From Chryseobacterium turcicum (GTDB taxonomy: Bacteria; Bacteroidota; Bacteroidia; Flavobacteriales; Weeksellaceae), in contig NZ_JAJNAY010000001.1 in assembly GCF_021010565.1 (NCBI RefSeq), positions 496,001 through 560,000 on the forward strand: a stretch of 64,000 nucleotides of DNA. The letters run 5' to 3'. The notes below the pieces were generated by a model. The model searched no databases. It saw nothing but the letters and a program-made list of their open reading frames with translations, and was not told where the DNA came from. Position numbers and translations under genes: made by a program. The first letter of the stretch is position 1. Each line of letters starts with the position of its first letter. Shown here piece by piece: positions 1-9,210 of the stretch.

Positions 1-40
1 AATTTATCTTGTTTAAAAACTGTTGTAGAGATGTTTTAAA

Positions 41-901
41 TTATTTTTTCAATTCAATTTTATAATAAAAAGTGAGAACCCTTAGGCGCCAAAGTGTTAG
101 GGTTTGTTCTGCAGCGATGAGATCATTTTCTGAGCTAATGATTAATTGGTCACGGAAAGAACCGATAAATTTTGACCAATATTCATCTTTGGAATCTTTC
201 AATAAAAAATAAAATCCAGCATCGCCAAATTTTTTCCCTGAAGAATCTAAAATTAATTCGCCATTTTCTCCAACCGTTGGAACCATGAAAACCGTTGCAT
301 TTCCATTAGGAAGTGGAAAAACTGCTTTTACACAGGTTTTGCCTGAGGGCAAATTACTGATTCCGTAAGCTCCAGAATAAATAATTTGTCCGCTAGATTC
401 AATTGAACGAAACCAAAATGTATATTTTATTTCATTCGATTCTAAATCAATAAGGTTGATTATTTCGCTTTTTAACGATTCTGAATCCACAATATTCTTG
501 GTGGGAATATTCAATTGATTAATTCTGTTACTGAATAATTTATTAATCAGAATCCCGAAAAATTTAAAAAAAGGATTCCATTTTACAGAAAAATTTAAGT
601 TGTAATTTGCGGTATTTTCATAAAATGCGATTACATTTTTGGATAAATTTGCGAATTCAGTATCTGATAAATTCAAATTTAGCATTGATGGAATAATGCC
701 TTTTGCTTTCGAATTTTTTTCTACAAATAAGTTTTCTTTTTCCGCAAATTGATGGATGAAATCTTCTCCAATTATATCTAAATTTCCAAAAGGACCCATC
801 AGCCAAGGAAAATCATCGGGTTTAATTTTTCTTCCGCATATAATTACCCATTGTTGTGTAATCCAATCCTGAATTTTCTGCATAGGATAAGCAAATCTCA
901 T
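41..901 (-). CDS. Conserved protein of unknown function
   Basis: I do not recognise this family. The roughly 286-residue product is soluble-looking, with no clear signal peptide or membrane helix and many aromatic residues. An in-frame start at 955 would overlap the upstream gene by about 50 bases. The ATG at 901 lies just after that gene's stop, so I prefer it. The two genes are probably co-transcribed, which ties it to the CrtA-like protein, but no role can be given. Existence is well supported by length and intact frame; function is unknown. Confidence 0.7.
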   Translation of the reverse strand: MRFAYPMQKIQDWITQQWVIICGRKIKPDDFPWLMGPFGNLDIIGEDFIHQFAEKENLFVEKNSKAKGIIPSMLNLNLSDTEFANLSKNVIAFYENTANYNLNFSVKWNPFFKFFGILINKLFSNRINQLNIPTKNIVDSESLKSEIINLIDLESNEIKYTFWFRSIESSGQIIYSGAYGISNLPSGKTCVKAVFPLPNGNATVFMVPTVGENGELILDSSGKKFGDAGFYFLLKDSKDEYWSKFIGSFRDQLIISSENDLIAAEQTLTLWRLRVLTFYYKIELKK

Positions 902-902
902 T

Positions 903-1619
903 TTAATTGATTTTGAGATTTGGGATAATATTGCGTCTTCCGTTCCATTCACCAAATTCTGAAAGGGGTTTGAAACGTAAGGTTGTAAATTCGAAATGAA
1001 AATCTTTTCTATCTCTTTCTTTCATCGCATTCATGTGTCTTTTAGGTTTGGGAACTTTACTGTGTCCGTGAACCATATCTGTCATTTCTTTTTGTGTTTT
1101 CCAAATTGAAAAAGTGGAAACTATATTTGGAAATTTGATAGAAGCTAAGGATAAGGTTGTTGACGGATGGTCGCGAACCAATTTTTCAACAGGTCTTCCC
1201 CAATGGATAAATCTTGGGATTTCCAAAAACTTCATTCGGGCAATGGTAACCGCAACGACTGGAGAGTCTGGATTTTCAAATTCTGTTGCTTCTTCAGGAA
1301 TTTCAAACTTGTTGAATTTTCCCCATTTTCTCATGATAGTTAATCTCGTATGCCAACCTTTAGATAAGATTTTTCCACAATTATCTTTAAGCAAAAAATT
1401 GTCGATGTCACTTTCATTTTCCCACTGAGCAAATAGGGCGATTTGTCTTATCAGCATTCTTGATGGTGAAAAAATAGGTGAACCGAGAGTCATCGCTGTC
1501 ATAATTTCTGCATGAATCAAACCTTGGATGTTTTTTGGCTTCGGTGGAAACAAATGAATTTTTAAAGCATAAAAATAATTCGTTTTTACTAAATGATAAG
1601 TGAATACGCTCATATCCAA
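903..1619 (-). CDS. CrtA-like (spheroidene monooxygenase family) protein
   Basis: The 238-residue protein resembles the CrtA/spheroidene monooxygenase family in general layout. It has an N-terminal IHAEIMTAMTLGSPIFSPSR segment, a central F-G-x-P-V-like stretch, and a C-terminal STFSIWKT... region ending in FTTLRFKPLSEFGEW, which recalls the family's terminal FRPL-E-G-W block. CrtA proteins oxygenate carotenoids, but relatives in Flavobacteriia are of unproven function. The assignment is from recalled similarity only. The gene overlaps or abuts the unknown gene downstream and starts a few bases from the SanA-type gene stop. Confidence 0.5.
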   Translation of the reverse strand: MDMSVFTYHLVKTNYFYALKIHLFPPKPKNIQGLIHAEIMTAMTLGSPIFSPSRMLIRQIALFAQWENESDIDNFLLKDNCGKILSKGWHTRLTIMRKWGKFNKFEIPEEATEFENPDSPVVAVTIARMKFLEIPRFIHWGRPVEKLVRDHPSTTLSLASIKFPNIVSTFSIWKTQKEMTDMVHGHSKVPKPKRHMNAMKERDRKDFHFEFTTLRFKPLSEFGEWNGRRNIIPNLKIN

Positions 1620-1624
1620 TAAAA

Positions 1625-2269
1625 CTAAGGAATCAAAATCTTCTCGCCTCCAAACTTCGGCTCCACACCAAATATAAAATCCAAAAAAACTTTTGCTCGA
1701 GCCAGTTTTTCTCTTGCATTGGTTTTTAAACCTGCATATTTATTGACATCTTTTGCATTGTAGCCCCACGCTTCAATATTGTTTTTTCTTGCGAGATAAA
1801 CGGCTCTTTCGTTATGAAATCTTTGTGAAATAATAATGTAAGAGTTTTGTCCGAAAATTTCTTTCGCTCTTAAAACAGAATCTAATGTTCTGAAACCTGC
1901 AAAATCTTCAAAAATCTTATCTGCGGGAACTCCGGCTTTGATGAGTTCGTTTTTCATTTCTTCAGGCTCGTTATAATCTTTCTGAGAATTATCACCGCTT
2001 ACAATAATGTTTTGGATTTTTCCTGATTGATACAATTCTGCAGCTGCTTCAATTCGGTTAACAAAGTAAGCATTCGGTGCTCCATTTGACAGTGTTTTAC
2101 TCGTTCCTAAAAGAAGTCCGGTTTTTTCATTTGGTAAAGTTGAAATATTAGAAGTTACATAATTTTCCGTTTGATCTTTAATCGTAAAATTTGCCCAAAT
2201 GATAAAAATAATTCCTGCCACAAAAAGAAGCAGGAATATTTTGATTGTATTTTTAATAATTTTTCTCAT
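1625..2269 (-). CDS. SanA/YdcF-type DUF218 membrane-anchored protein
   Basis: One N-terminal membrane segment (about residues 8-28 from the ATG at 2269) precedes a DUF218 domain. The visible family features are a GLLLGTSK strand, NAYFVNRIEAA, IIVSGDNS, then a QRFHNERAVYLAR block. SanA proteins of enteric bacteria affect envelope barrier function and vancomycin sensitivity, but their biochemical activity is not settled. An upstream in-frame ATG at 2323 exists; the 2269 ATG directly precedes the charged n-region of the membrane anchor and is more likely. Confidence 0.8.
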   Translation of the reverse strand: MRKIIKNTIKIFLLLFVAGIIFIIWANFTIKDQTENYVTSNISTLPNEKTGLLLGTSKTLSNGAPNAYFVNRIEAAAELYQSGKIQNIIVSGDNSQKDYNEPEEMKNELIKAGVPADKIFEDFAGFRTLDSVLRAKEIFGQNSYIIISQRFHNERAVYLARKNNIEAWGYNAKDVNKYAGLKTNAREKLARAKVFLDFIFGVEPKFGGEKILIP

Positions 2270-2358
2270 ACATTTTAAACCTTGAAGGGTGTATAAAAGT
2301 ATGAAATCCCTATGAGTTGTCAATACAAAAACCGATAAAGATTATTGGATTAAATATT

Positions 2359-2997
2359 TTAAAATTCAAGTCCGTTTGGTAAAGCTTTTTTTCTGAAAAT
2401 TAATAATAAAGCTGCTCCCACGGTAATGGCTGAATCGGCAACATTAAAGATGTATTTAAAGAATTCAAGGTGTTTTCCGCCAATTAATGGCCAGCTTTCC
2501 GGAACGTACCAATCGACCAACGGAAAGTGAAGCATATCGACAACACAACCTTTCATAAATGTAGAATATCCTTCACCAAAAGGAACCAGTTTAGAAACTC
2601 CGCCATAGCCAATCCATTGATTGACGTTTTCGTCATAAACCATTCCGCTGTCGAAAATTAATCCATAAAACATTCCATCAATTAAATTTCCAATAGCTCC
2701 TGCAAAAATAATAGCCATCGGAATAATCAGATAGTTAGATTCACCTCTTTTCAGCCACTTATTAAACAAGTAAATCATTCCGCCAATTAGAAATATACGA
2801 ACAATCACCAAAAAATATTTGCCAAGCATTCCTCCAAAATGAAAACCATAGGCCATGCCTGGGTTTTCAACAAATGTTAATTTAAAACCTGGAAAAACAG
2901 AAACGCTGTCGTTAAGGTTAAAATTTGTTTTGATATAAATCTTTGAAGCCTGATCTATTAATAAAATAAGAAAAGTGATGAGTACAATCTTCTTCAT
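2359..2997 (-). CDS. lspA: Lipoprotein signal peptidase (signal peptidase II)
   Basis: LspA is an inner-membrane aspartyl protease that removes the signal peptide of prolipoproteins after lipidation. The four-helix fold is visible. The conserved ENPGMAYGF, the first catalytic Asp in GAIGNLIDG and the second in FNVADSAI are all present. At 212 residues it is longer than the proteobacterial enzyme, because of a periplasmic insert between the two catalytic segments that I take to be usual in this phylum. The ATG overlaps the stop of the upstream small gene by one base (TAATG), indicating translational coupling. It lies downstream of ileS, an arrangement also seen in enteric bacteria. Confidence 0.97.
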   Translation of the reverse strand: MKKIVLITFLILLIDQASKIYIKTNFNLNDSVSVFPGFKLTFVENPGMAYGFHFGGMLGKYFLVIVRIFLIGGMIYLFNKWLKRGESNYLIIPMAIIFAGAIGNLIDGMFYGLIFDSGMVYDENVNQWIGYGGVSKLVPFGEGYSTFMKGCVVDMLHFPLVDWYVPESWPLIGGKHLEFFKYIFNVADSAITVGAALLLIFRKKALPNGLEF

Positions 2998-3191
2998 TAC
3001 CTATTCGTCTTTGGTTTGTCTTTAAAATTCTTATCGGTATTTTCTTTTTTAACAGGAGTTTTTCTCTCAAAAGTTTGAGTTTTTGCGCCTCTTGTATGAA
3101 ATTTTTCATATCGAATTCCCATTTCTTTCATCATGCTTTTTAGCGCATTCAGTTCCATTTGGTTTTTTGGGTGTACAATTAATGCTTCCAT
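2997..3191 (-). CDS. DUF2683-like small protein
   Basis: This 64-residue protein begins MEALIVHPKNQMELNALKSM, the pattern of DUF2683 proteins, which look like short antitoxin-type polypeptides. The tail is Lys/Thr-rich and probably disordered. Its stop codon overlaps the lspA start by one base, so the two are co-translated. No toxin-like partner is adjacent. The function is unknown. Confidence 0.7.
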   Translation of the reverse strand: MEALIVHPKNQMELNALKSMMKEMGIRYEKFHTRGAKTQTFERKTPVKKENTDKNFKDKPKTNR

Positions 3192-3245
3192 TTTAATTTA
3201 ATTATTTGTAGTCTTGCTAAAGCGTAAAGTTCTAGCAGTGCTTAT

Positions 3246-3491
3246 TTAATGCTTAGAAAGTTCGTCGAGTCTTTTTCTATCTTTTGCAGACAGGTCGTCG
3301 ATTCCGTTCTTTCCCATTTTGCTCAGAAGTCTGTCGATTTCCTTTTCTCTATCTCGTTTGTCTGAATTGAATTGTTGATCGATTGTCAGATTTTTAGGCT
3401 TTTCTGGGTAGAATCGGTTTTTGATTCGATCTTTATTAAAAAACCATACAGCGACAACGAGGATAATTCCTAAAATCAAAAATTCGGTCAT
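3246..3491 (-). CDS. Small single-pass membrane protein
   Basis: The 81-residue protein has one N-terminal hydrophobic helix (about residues 3-18, IN-out) followed by a basic segment. A C-terminal charged motif, NGIDDLSAKDRKRLDELSK, resembles the C-terminal tail found on some Bacteroidetes rhomboid proteases (DUF6576-like). The function is unknown. It lies in the ileS-to-lspA transcription unit with gaps of about 90 and 50 bases to its neighbours. Confidence 0.65.
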   Translation of the reverse strand: MTEFLILGIILVVAVWFFNKDRIKNRFYPEKPKNLTIDQQFNSDKRDREKEIDRLLSKMGKNGIDDLSAKDRKRLDELSKH

Positions 3492-3579
3492 AGATATAAT
3501 TAAAAAATAGGTTTATAAAATGTCTTTAAAAACAAATTATAAACCCAATTAATTATTTACAAAAATAAGATAAAAATAA

Positions 3580-3960
3580 TTATCTCTGCATATTTTTAGC
3601 TTCTATGCTTAAAGTAGCGTGCGGTACTGCCAAAAGTCTTTCCTTTGGAATCAGTTTCCCTGTTACTCGGCATACGCCATACGTTTTGTTTTCTATTCTT
3701 ATTAAAGCGTTTTTTAGATCTCTTACAAACTTTTCCTGTCTTCCTGCCAAAATAGAGTTTTGCTCTTTGCTTAGCGTTTCTGCACCTTCTTCAAAAGCTT
3801 TGAAAGTAGGTGATGTATCGTCGGTACCGTTATTTTGATCATTGATAAAGCTTTCTCTGATAAGCTGTAAATCTTTCTCTGCTTTATCTATTTTTTCTTT
3901 AATTATCTTTTTAAACTCTTGTAAATCAGAGTCGTTGTATCTTACTCTTTCGTCTTGCAT
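3580..3960 (-). CDS. DksA/TraR-family protein with an incomplete zinc finger
   Basis: The 126-residue protein has the DksA/TraR layout of a long N-terminal coiled coil (residues about 5-90, many Lys/Glu) and a C-terminal globular tip, YGVCRVTGKLIPKERL. Classical members carry C-x2-C...C-x2-C. Here only one Cys remains, with Thr at the second position and no later pair, so zinc binding is doubtful. DksA binds RNA polymerase in the secondary channel and potentiates ppGpp. Position between ileS and lspA is typical of Flavobacteriia as I know them. Confidence 0.88.
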   Translation of the reverse strand: MQDERVRYNDSDLQEFKKIIKEKIDKAEKDLQLIRESFINDQNNGTDDTSPTFKAFEEGAETLSKEQNSILAGRQEKFVRDLKNALIRIENKTYGVCRVTGKLIPKERLLAVPHATLSIEAKNMQR

Positions 3961-4019
3961 TGTCTTTTTCTTTTTTAATAAATTTATGATTTGGAAATTG
4001 AAAAAACAATAGTTAAATA

Positions 4020-7000
4020 TTAATTTTTTTCAACATTCACTTTAAATTTAATCTCATCGATATCGATTTCGTTAAAATTTGAAAGTGAAGATACAATTTC
4101 TATTTTATTTGACAAGACCTCAGATGAAATATATTCTTCATTTTGTTTAATCTGCTCCAAAAACGGAGTTTCTTCTTCCAAAACGATGCTTATTCTGTCT
4201 GTTAACTCAAAATCTTTCTCTTTTCTTAGATTTTGGATCCTGTTGATAAATTCTCTTGCGATACCTTCAGATTTCAATTCATCAGTCATCTTCAAATCTA
4301 GTGCCACAGTTGTTTTTCCGTCTGAAGTTACCGTCCATCCCGGGATATCTTTAGTAGAAATTTCAACATCTGCAGTTGTTATTTCGTAGCCTTGAATTTC
4401 GATGCTTCCTTCTTTTTCTAAAGATGAGATTTGCTCAGCAGAAAAATTAGTAATTTCATTACCAACAGCTTTCATATCTTTTCCAAGTCTAGAACCTAAA
4501 GTCTTGAAGTTAGGCTTAATCTGTTTTACAATTAAATGTGATGCTTCTTCAGCATTGATTAACTGTAATTCTTTAACGTTAACTTCTTGTTTAATTAATT
4601 CTGCAACCGCTAAAATTTGCTCTTCCGTTCTCTTATCCAAAACAGGAATTAAGACTTTTTGCAATGGCTGACGCACTTTTACATTTTCCTTTTTTCTCAA
4701 TGAGAAAACCATACTTGTAATGTTTTGTGCCAAATGTGTTTTCTCTACCAAATCCTGATCGATTAAACTTTCATCTGCAACTGGGAAGTCTGTTAAGTGT
4801 ACAGATTCAAATGTTTCTTTTCCTGTTACTTTATTCAAATCCTGATACAATTGATCCATAAAGAACGGAGCAATGGGTGCCGATAATTTGGCAACAGTTT
4901 CAAGACACGTATATAAAGTTTGGTACGCAGAGATTTTGTCATCAGAATAATCTCCTTTCCAGAAACGTCTTCTGCACAATCTTACATACCAATTTGATAA
5001 ATTATCATTTACAAAATTGCTGATTGCTCTTGCAACTCTTGTCGGCTCATAATCTTCGTAAAATGCTTTTACTTCTTTTATTAAAAGGTTTAATTCAGAT
5101 AAAATCCAACGGTCGATTTCCGGTCTGTTTTCAACATCTTCTTCAGAGTAATTAAATCCGTCAACGTTTGCATATAAACTAAAGAAAGAATAGGTATTGT
5201 AAAGTGTTCCAAAGAATTTTCTTCTTACTTCATCAATTCCTTCTTTATCGAATTTCAGATTTTCCCAAGGATTCGCATTCGAAATCATATACCAACGTGT
5301 TGCATCTGGCCCGTAATCTGAAAGCGTTTCGAATGGATCAACTGCATTTCCTAAACGTTTAGACATTTTCTGACCGTTTTTATCCAAAACAAGTCCGTTA
5401 CTCATTACATTTTTATAAGCAACTGAATCAAAAACCGCCGTTCCGATTGCGTGAAGTGTGTAGAACCAACCACGAGTTTGGTCAACTCCTTCCGCAATAA
5501 AATCTGCTGGGAAAGCTTTATTGTTGTCTATTAATTCTTTATTTTCAAAAGGATAATGCAACTGTGCATAAGGCATTGAGCCGGAATCAAACCAAACATC
5601 AATCAAATCGCTTTCCCGGTTCATCGTTTTTCCTGAGTCTGAAACCAAAACAACTTTATCAACGATGTTTTTGTGTAAATCAATCAAATCATAATTTTCT
5701 TCAGACATATTTCCGATTTCAAAACCTTTGAACGGGTTTTCAGTCATCAATCCTGCTGAAATAGACTTTTCGATTTCGTTGTATAATTCTTCTACAGAAC
5801 CAATTAATTTCTCTTCTTTTTGGTCTTCTGTTCTCCAGATTGGCAATGGAATTCCCCAATATCTAGAGCGGGAAAGGTTCCAATCATTTACATTTTCCAA
5901 CCAATTGGCAAAACGACCTTCTCCGGTAGCTTTTGGCTTCCAGTTGATGGTTTCGTTTAATTCTACCAAACGGTCTTTTACTGCCGTCATTTTTACAAAC
6001 CAAGAATCTAATGGATAATATAAAACAGGTTTGTCGGTTCTCCAGCAATGAGGGTAGCTGTGAACATATTTTTCTACTTTGAAGGCTTTGTTTTCTGTTT
6101 TCAACAAAATCGCCAATTCTACATCCCAAGATTTTTCAGGTGCAGTTCCTTCATCGTAATATTCGTTTTTAATATATTTTCCTGAAAAAGTTTCAGGAAC
6201 ATTGTTTCCTTTGATAAATTTACCTTGAAGGTCTACCAACGGAACCAAATTATCATTTTCATCTTTTACCAACATCGGCGGAATTCCCGCATCTTTGGCA
6301 ACTCTCGCGTCATCTGCACCAAAAGTAGGAGCGATGTGTACGATACCTGTTCCATCTTCTGTAGTCACAAAATCTCCTAAAATCACTCTGAAAGCGTTTT
6401 CAGGAGTATCGTTTGGCGTAAACCAAGGAATTAATTGCTGGTATTGAGTTCCAGCAAGTTGTTCTCCTGTAAATTCTTTTAAAACTTTAAAAGGAATTGT
6501 TTTGCTGTCTGAAGTATAGTTTGCTAAATCTTCATCACTTCCCTCAACGAATTTTTTACCGAAATTCTTTTCCAATAAAACTCTCGCCAAAACAACAGTT
6601 ACAGGTTCGAAAGTATATTGGTTAAAAGTTTTTACAACAACATATTCAATATCTCTTCCTACCGCCAAAGCTGTGTTTGAAGGCAAGGTCCAGGGAGTTG
6701 TCGTCCAAGCTAAAACATTTACATCTCCGTCAATATCATTAAATAATTTGGAAGAATCTTTTTTAACTTTAAACTGAGCAACAATCGTTGTATCGGTAAC
6801 ATCACGATACGTTCCCGGCTGATTCAGTTCGTGAGACGAAAGTCCGGTTCCCGCTTTTGGAGAATAAGGTTGAATGGTATATCCTTTATACAACAATTCC
6901 TTGCTGTACAATTGTTTTAGCAACCACCAAACGGTTTCCATGTATTTTGATTTGTACGTGATGTACGGATCTTCCAAATCTACCCAATATCCGATTTTTT

Positions 7001-7409
7001 CGGTTAGGTGATTCCAAACATCAGTGTAACGCATTACTGCTTCACGACAAGCTTTGTTGTAATCTTCAATCGAAATTTTTTTGCCAATATCTTCTTTCGT
7101 GATTCCAAGTTCTTTTTCTACTCCTAATTCCACAGGAAGTCCGTGTGTGTCCCAACCTGCTTTACGGAAAACCTGTTTCCCGTTCTGCGTTTGGTAACGA
7201 CAGAAAATGTCTTTCAATGCTCTCGCCATAACGTGGTGAATTCCCGGCATTCCGTTTGCTGAAGGTGGTCCTTCGTAAAACACAAACTCAGGATTTCCCT
7301 GACGTGTTTCTACACTTTTTGCAAACGTGTCGTTTGCTTTCCAGAATTCCGAAACATTCTCGGCTACGTCTATAAGGTTGAGGTTTTTATATTCTTTAAA
7401 TTGGCTCAT
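4020..7409 (-). CDS. ileS: Isoleucine--tRNA ligase
   Basis: The product charges tRNA-Ile with isoleucine. At 1129 residues it has the long, eukaryote-like class I form. The HIGH-type signature is seen as GIHHV (about residues 54-58), the CP1 editing domain contains the WTTTPWTLPSN motif, and KMSKRLGN lies near residue 680. The C-terminal anticodon-binding region follows. The ATG at 7409 gives MSQFKEYKNL, a normal start. It heads a minus-strand unit with the DksA-family gene and lspA. Confidence 0.98.
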   Translation of the reverse strand: MSQFKEYKNLNLIDVAENVSEFWKANDTFAKSVETRQGNPEFVFYEGPPSANGMPGIHHVMARALKDIFCRYQTQNGKQVFRKAGWDTHGLPVELGVEKELGITKEDIGKKISIEDYNKACREAVMRYTDVWNHLTEKIGYWVDLEDPYITYKSKYMETVWWLLKQLYSKELLYKGYTIQPYSPKAGTGLSSHELNQPGTYRDVTDTTIVAQFKVKKDSSKLFNDIDGDVNVLAWTTTPWTLPSNTALAVGRDIEYVVVKTFNQYTFEPVTVVLARVLLEKNFGKKFVEGSDEDLANYTSDSKTIPFKVLKEFTGEQLAGTQYQQLIPWFTPNDTPENAFRVILGDFVTTEDGTGIVHIAPTFGADDARVAKDAGIPPMLVKDENDNLVPLVDLQGKFIKGNNVPETFSGKYIKNEYYDEGTAPEKSWDVELAILLKTENKAFKVEKYVHSYPHCWRTDKPVLYYPLDSWFVKMTAVKDRLVELNETINWKPKATGEGRFANWLENVNDWNLSRSRYWGIPLPIWRTEDQKEEKLIGSVEELYNEIEKSISAGLMTENPFKGFEIGNMSEENYDLIDLHKNIVDKVVLVSDSGKTMNRESDLIDVWFDSGSMPYAQLHYPFENKELIDNNKAFPADFIAEGVDQTRGWFYTLHAIGTAVFDSVAYKNVMSNGLVLDKNGQKMSKRLGNAVDPFETLSDYGPDATRWYMISNANPWENLKFDKEGIDEVRRKFFGTLYNTYSFFSLYANVDGFNYSEEDVENRPEIDRWILSELNLLIKEVKAFYEDYEPTRVARAISNFVNDNLSNWYVRLCRRRFWKGDYSDDKISAYQTLYTCLETVAKLSAPIAPFFMDQLYQDLNKVTGKETFESVHLTDFPVADESLIDQDLVEKTHLAQNITSMVFSLRKKENVKVRQPLQKVLIPVLDKRTEEQILAVAELIKQEVNVKELQLINAEEASHLIVKQIKPNFKTLGSRLGKDMKAVGNEITNFSAEQISSLEKEGSIEIQGYEITTADVEISTKDIPGWTVTSDGKTTVALDLKMTDELKSEGIAREFINRIQNLRKEKDFELTDRISIVLEEETPFLEQIKQNEEYISSEVLSNKIEIVSSLSNFNEIDIDEIKFKVNVEKN

Positions 7410-7444
7410 TGTAATTTCTCAATTTCGTTGATTAATCAAGTTGG

Positions 7445-7452
7445 CAAATTTA
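7445..7452 (-). promoter_or_regulatory. Putative -7 promoter element for ileS
   Basis: On the minus strand the octamer reads TAAATTTG, matching the Bacteroidetes TAnnTTTG element, about 35 bases before the ileS ATG. No clear -33 TTG was found at the right distance. A perfect palindrome, TTGATTAATCAA (7428-7439), lies in the leader. Confidence 0.4.
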
Positions 7453-7599
7453 GTGATTTTTGTCGGTTTATAATATATGTTTTATTTTGATATGGTCTAT
7501 TGAAAATTTTGCTAAAATGAAACTGTTGTTTAATATGAATTTTCAATGGTGGAATTGTGAATTTTTAAAGGAAATTACATCAATCATTTATTCAATAGA

Positions 7600-7652
7600 G
7601 GTGGGCTTTAGCTCGCCTTCAATTTTGTTAAGCATATTTGGCTTTAGCCAAA
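7600..7652. repeat. GGCTTTAGCC-type hairpin repeat
   Basis: Two related palindromic words lie close together: an imperfect GGGCTTTAGCTCGCC at 7603-7617 and a perfect hairpin at 7637-7652 (TTTGGCT, 2-base loop, AGCCAAA). I recall this as a short REP-like family scattered between genes in Chryseobacterium. Confidence 0.5.
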
Positions 7653-7832
7653 ACTTATTTTCTTTCGCCAGTTTTGCAGATGAAGCAGATTTATTAAAAT
7701 ATAATTGTTAGCAAAATCATCTGTGAAAATCTGTGGGAAACTATAAATCTAGGGAGCTTTTCATAGATTTTTAATTTTCTGAATGTCTCAATCTTTTCAT
7801 TTTAATTAAATTTGTCTTCTAAATTTACACTA

Positions 7833-9125
7833 TTGGAACTTTTCCCAACTATCGAGAAAGCAAACATTAACGATATAAAAATATTTCAGGAAGAAAAACT
7901 GAAGAGTTTACTGTGTTATCTTGAAGCTAATTCACCTTTTTATCAGAGATTGTTTAAAGAAAATAACATCAAGGTTTCTGATATTGAAACTTTGGAAGAT
8001 TTACGGAAAATTCCAACGACTTCGAAAAATGATATTCAGCAAAATAATGATGATTTTTTCTGCATTCCACAAAATAAAATTGTTGACTATAGCACAACTT
8101 CCGGAACGCTTGGTGACCCTGTAACTTTCGGATTGTCTGATGATGACCTTGAAAGACTGGCTTATAACGAAGCGATTTCTTTTGCCTGCGCGGGAATTCA
8201 GGAAGGAGATGTCGTACAGATGATCACAACCATCGATAAAAGATTTATGGCTGGTCTGGCTTATTTTTTAGGATTGCGAAAAATGGGAGCAAGTGTTGTA
8301 AGGATGGGGCCTGGAATTCCCGAGCTTCAGTGGGATTCTATTTTTAGGTACAAACCAAAATATTTGATTACCGTTCCATCATTCTTATTAAAAATGATTG
8401 ATTACGCCGAAAAACACGGAATTGATTATAAAAACTCAAGCGTTTACGGAGCCGTTTGTATTGGTGAAAGTATCAAAAACCAAGATTTTACAGATAATAT
8501 TCTTTCACAAAAGATAAAGGAGAAGTGGAATATTCAATTATATTCCACTTATGCTTCTACAGAAATGAGTACGGCTTTTACAGAATGCGAATTTCAAAAT
8601 GGAGGCCATCAACATCCTGAATTAATTATTACAGAAATTCTTGATGAAAATGAAAATCCTGTACAAGAAGGGAAAAGCGGAGAATTAACCATTACCACTT
8701 TGGGAGTTGAAGCATTGCCTTTGTTGAGATTTAAAACGGGAGATTTAGTGAAAGCGCATTACGAGTCTTGTCAATGCGGAAGAAATACAATGCGATTAGG
8801 TCCTGTTGTTGGGAGAAAGCAACAGATGATTAAATATAAAGGAACGACTTTGTATCCGCCTGCAATGAGTGATATTCTAAATGATTTTAATGGAATTCAA
8901 TGTTATCAAATTGTTATTCAGTCGAATGAAATTGGATTGGATGAAATTATTATCAAGATTAGCACAGAAAGAGAAGACGACCATTTTGAAGGAGAAGTAA
9001 GAGATCATTTCAGAGCAAAATTAAGGGTAAGCCCAAAAATTGAAATTATCGATCTTGATATTTTATCTAAAACTGTTTTTAATCAGAATAGCCGAAAGCC
9101 GATTAATTTTTTAGATTTAAGATAA
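7833..9125 (+). CDS. PaaK-type aryl acid ligase (probable 4-coumarate/ACP ligase of flexirubin synthesis)
   Basis: This is an adenylate-forming enzyme of the phenylacetate-CoA ligase type. It has YSTTSGTLGDPVTFG (ATP-binding A3 motif), YASTEMSTAF (A5 motif), LRFKTGDL and RLGPVVGRKQQMIKYKG near the hinge. In aryl-polyene pathways such a ligase activates the aromatic starter and loads it on an ACP; the nearby ammonia-lyase would supply 4-coumarate. The frame opens at a TTG at 7812, but that codon overlaps a promoter-like TAAATTTG (7807-7814). I therefore prefer the TTG at 7833, giving a start of MELFPTIEK. The substrate is inferred from context. Confidence 0.82.
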   Translation: MELFPTIEKANINDIKIFQEEKLKSLLCYLEANSPFYQRLFKENNIKVSDIETLEDLRKIPTTSKNDIQQNNDDFFCIPQNKIVDYSTTSGTLGDPVTFGLSDDDLERLAYNEAISFACAGIQEGDVVQMITTIDKRFMAGLAYFLGLRKMGASVVRMGPGIPELQWDSIFRYKPKYLITVPSFLLKMIDYAEKHGIDYKNSSVYGAVCIGESIKNQDFTDNILSQKIKEKWNIQLYSTYASTEMSTAFTECEFQNGGHQHPELIITEILDENENPVQEGKSGELTITTLGVEALPLLRFKTGDLVKAHYESCQCGRNTMRLGPVVGRKQQMIKYKGTTLYPPAMSDILNDFNGIQCYQIVIQSNEIGLDEIIIKISTEREDDHFEGEVRDHFRAKLRVSPKIEIIDLDILSKTVFNQNSRKPINFLDLR

Positions 9126-9182
9126 ATTCAAATAAAAAGGAAATATTGTTAATTACTTAAAATTTTATTGACAGTGAACGCC

Positions 9183-9190
9183 TATCTTTG
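9183..9190 (+). promoter_or_regulatory. Putative -7 promoter element
   Basis: TATCTTTG matches TAnnTTTG, 20 bases upstream of the ATG at 9211. A TTGAC word at 9168 is only 12 bases away, too close for the usual -33 spacing, so only the -7 box is claimed. Confidence 0.45.
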
Positions 9191-9210
9191 CCGGAAATTT
9201 TTTATAAATT

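Larger units (their letters stand above)
7410..7832. other. Intergenic region with degraded dispersed repeats
   Basis: This region of about 420 bases separates ileS from the divergent ligase gene. It holds the GGCTTTAGCC-type repeat at 7600-7652 and a segment around 7713-7745 with near-repeated aatctgtg words. Both look like intergenic repeats common in this group. An 83-codon plus-strand reading frame crosses it but runs through the repeats and has no protein-like features. Confidence 0.5.

Noticed and set aside
1114..1428. A 104-codon plus-strand frame opposite the CrtA-like gene
   Set aside because: It lies fully inside a well-supported gene on the other strand and shows no protein-like features.
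7428..7439. TTGATTAATCAA palindrome as an operator of ileS
   Set aside because: A 12-base A/T-rich palindrome is expected by chance in this DNA; noted only in passing.
7460..7711. An 83-codon plus-strand frame
   Set aside because: It runs through dispersed repeats and has no family resemblance, start signal or partner.
9168..9190. TTGACA-like box as a sigma-70 type promoter
   Set aside because: The spacing to TATCTTTG is only 12 bases and the phylum uses a different consensus; only the -7 element was kept.
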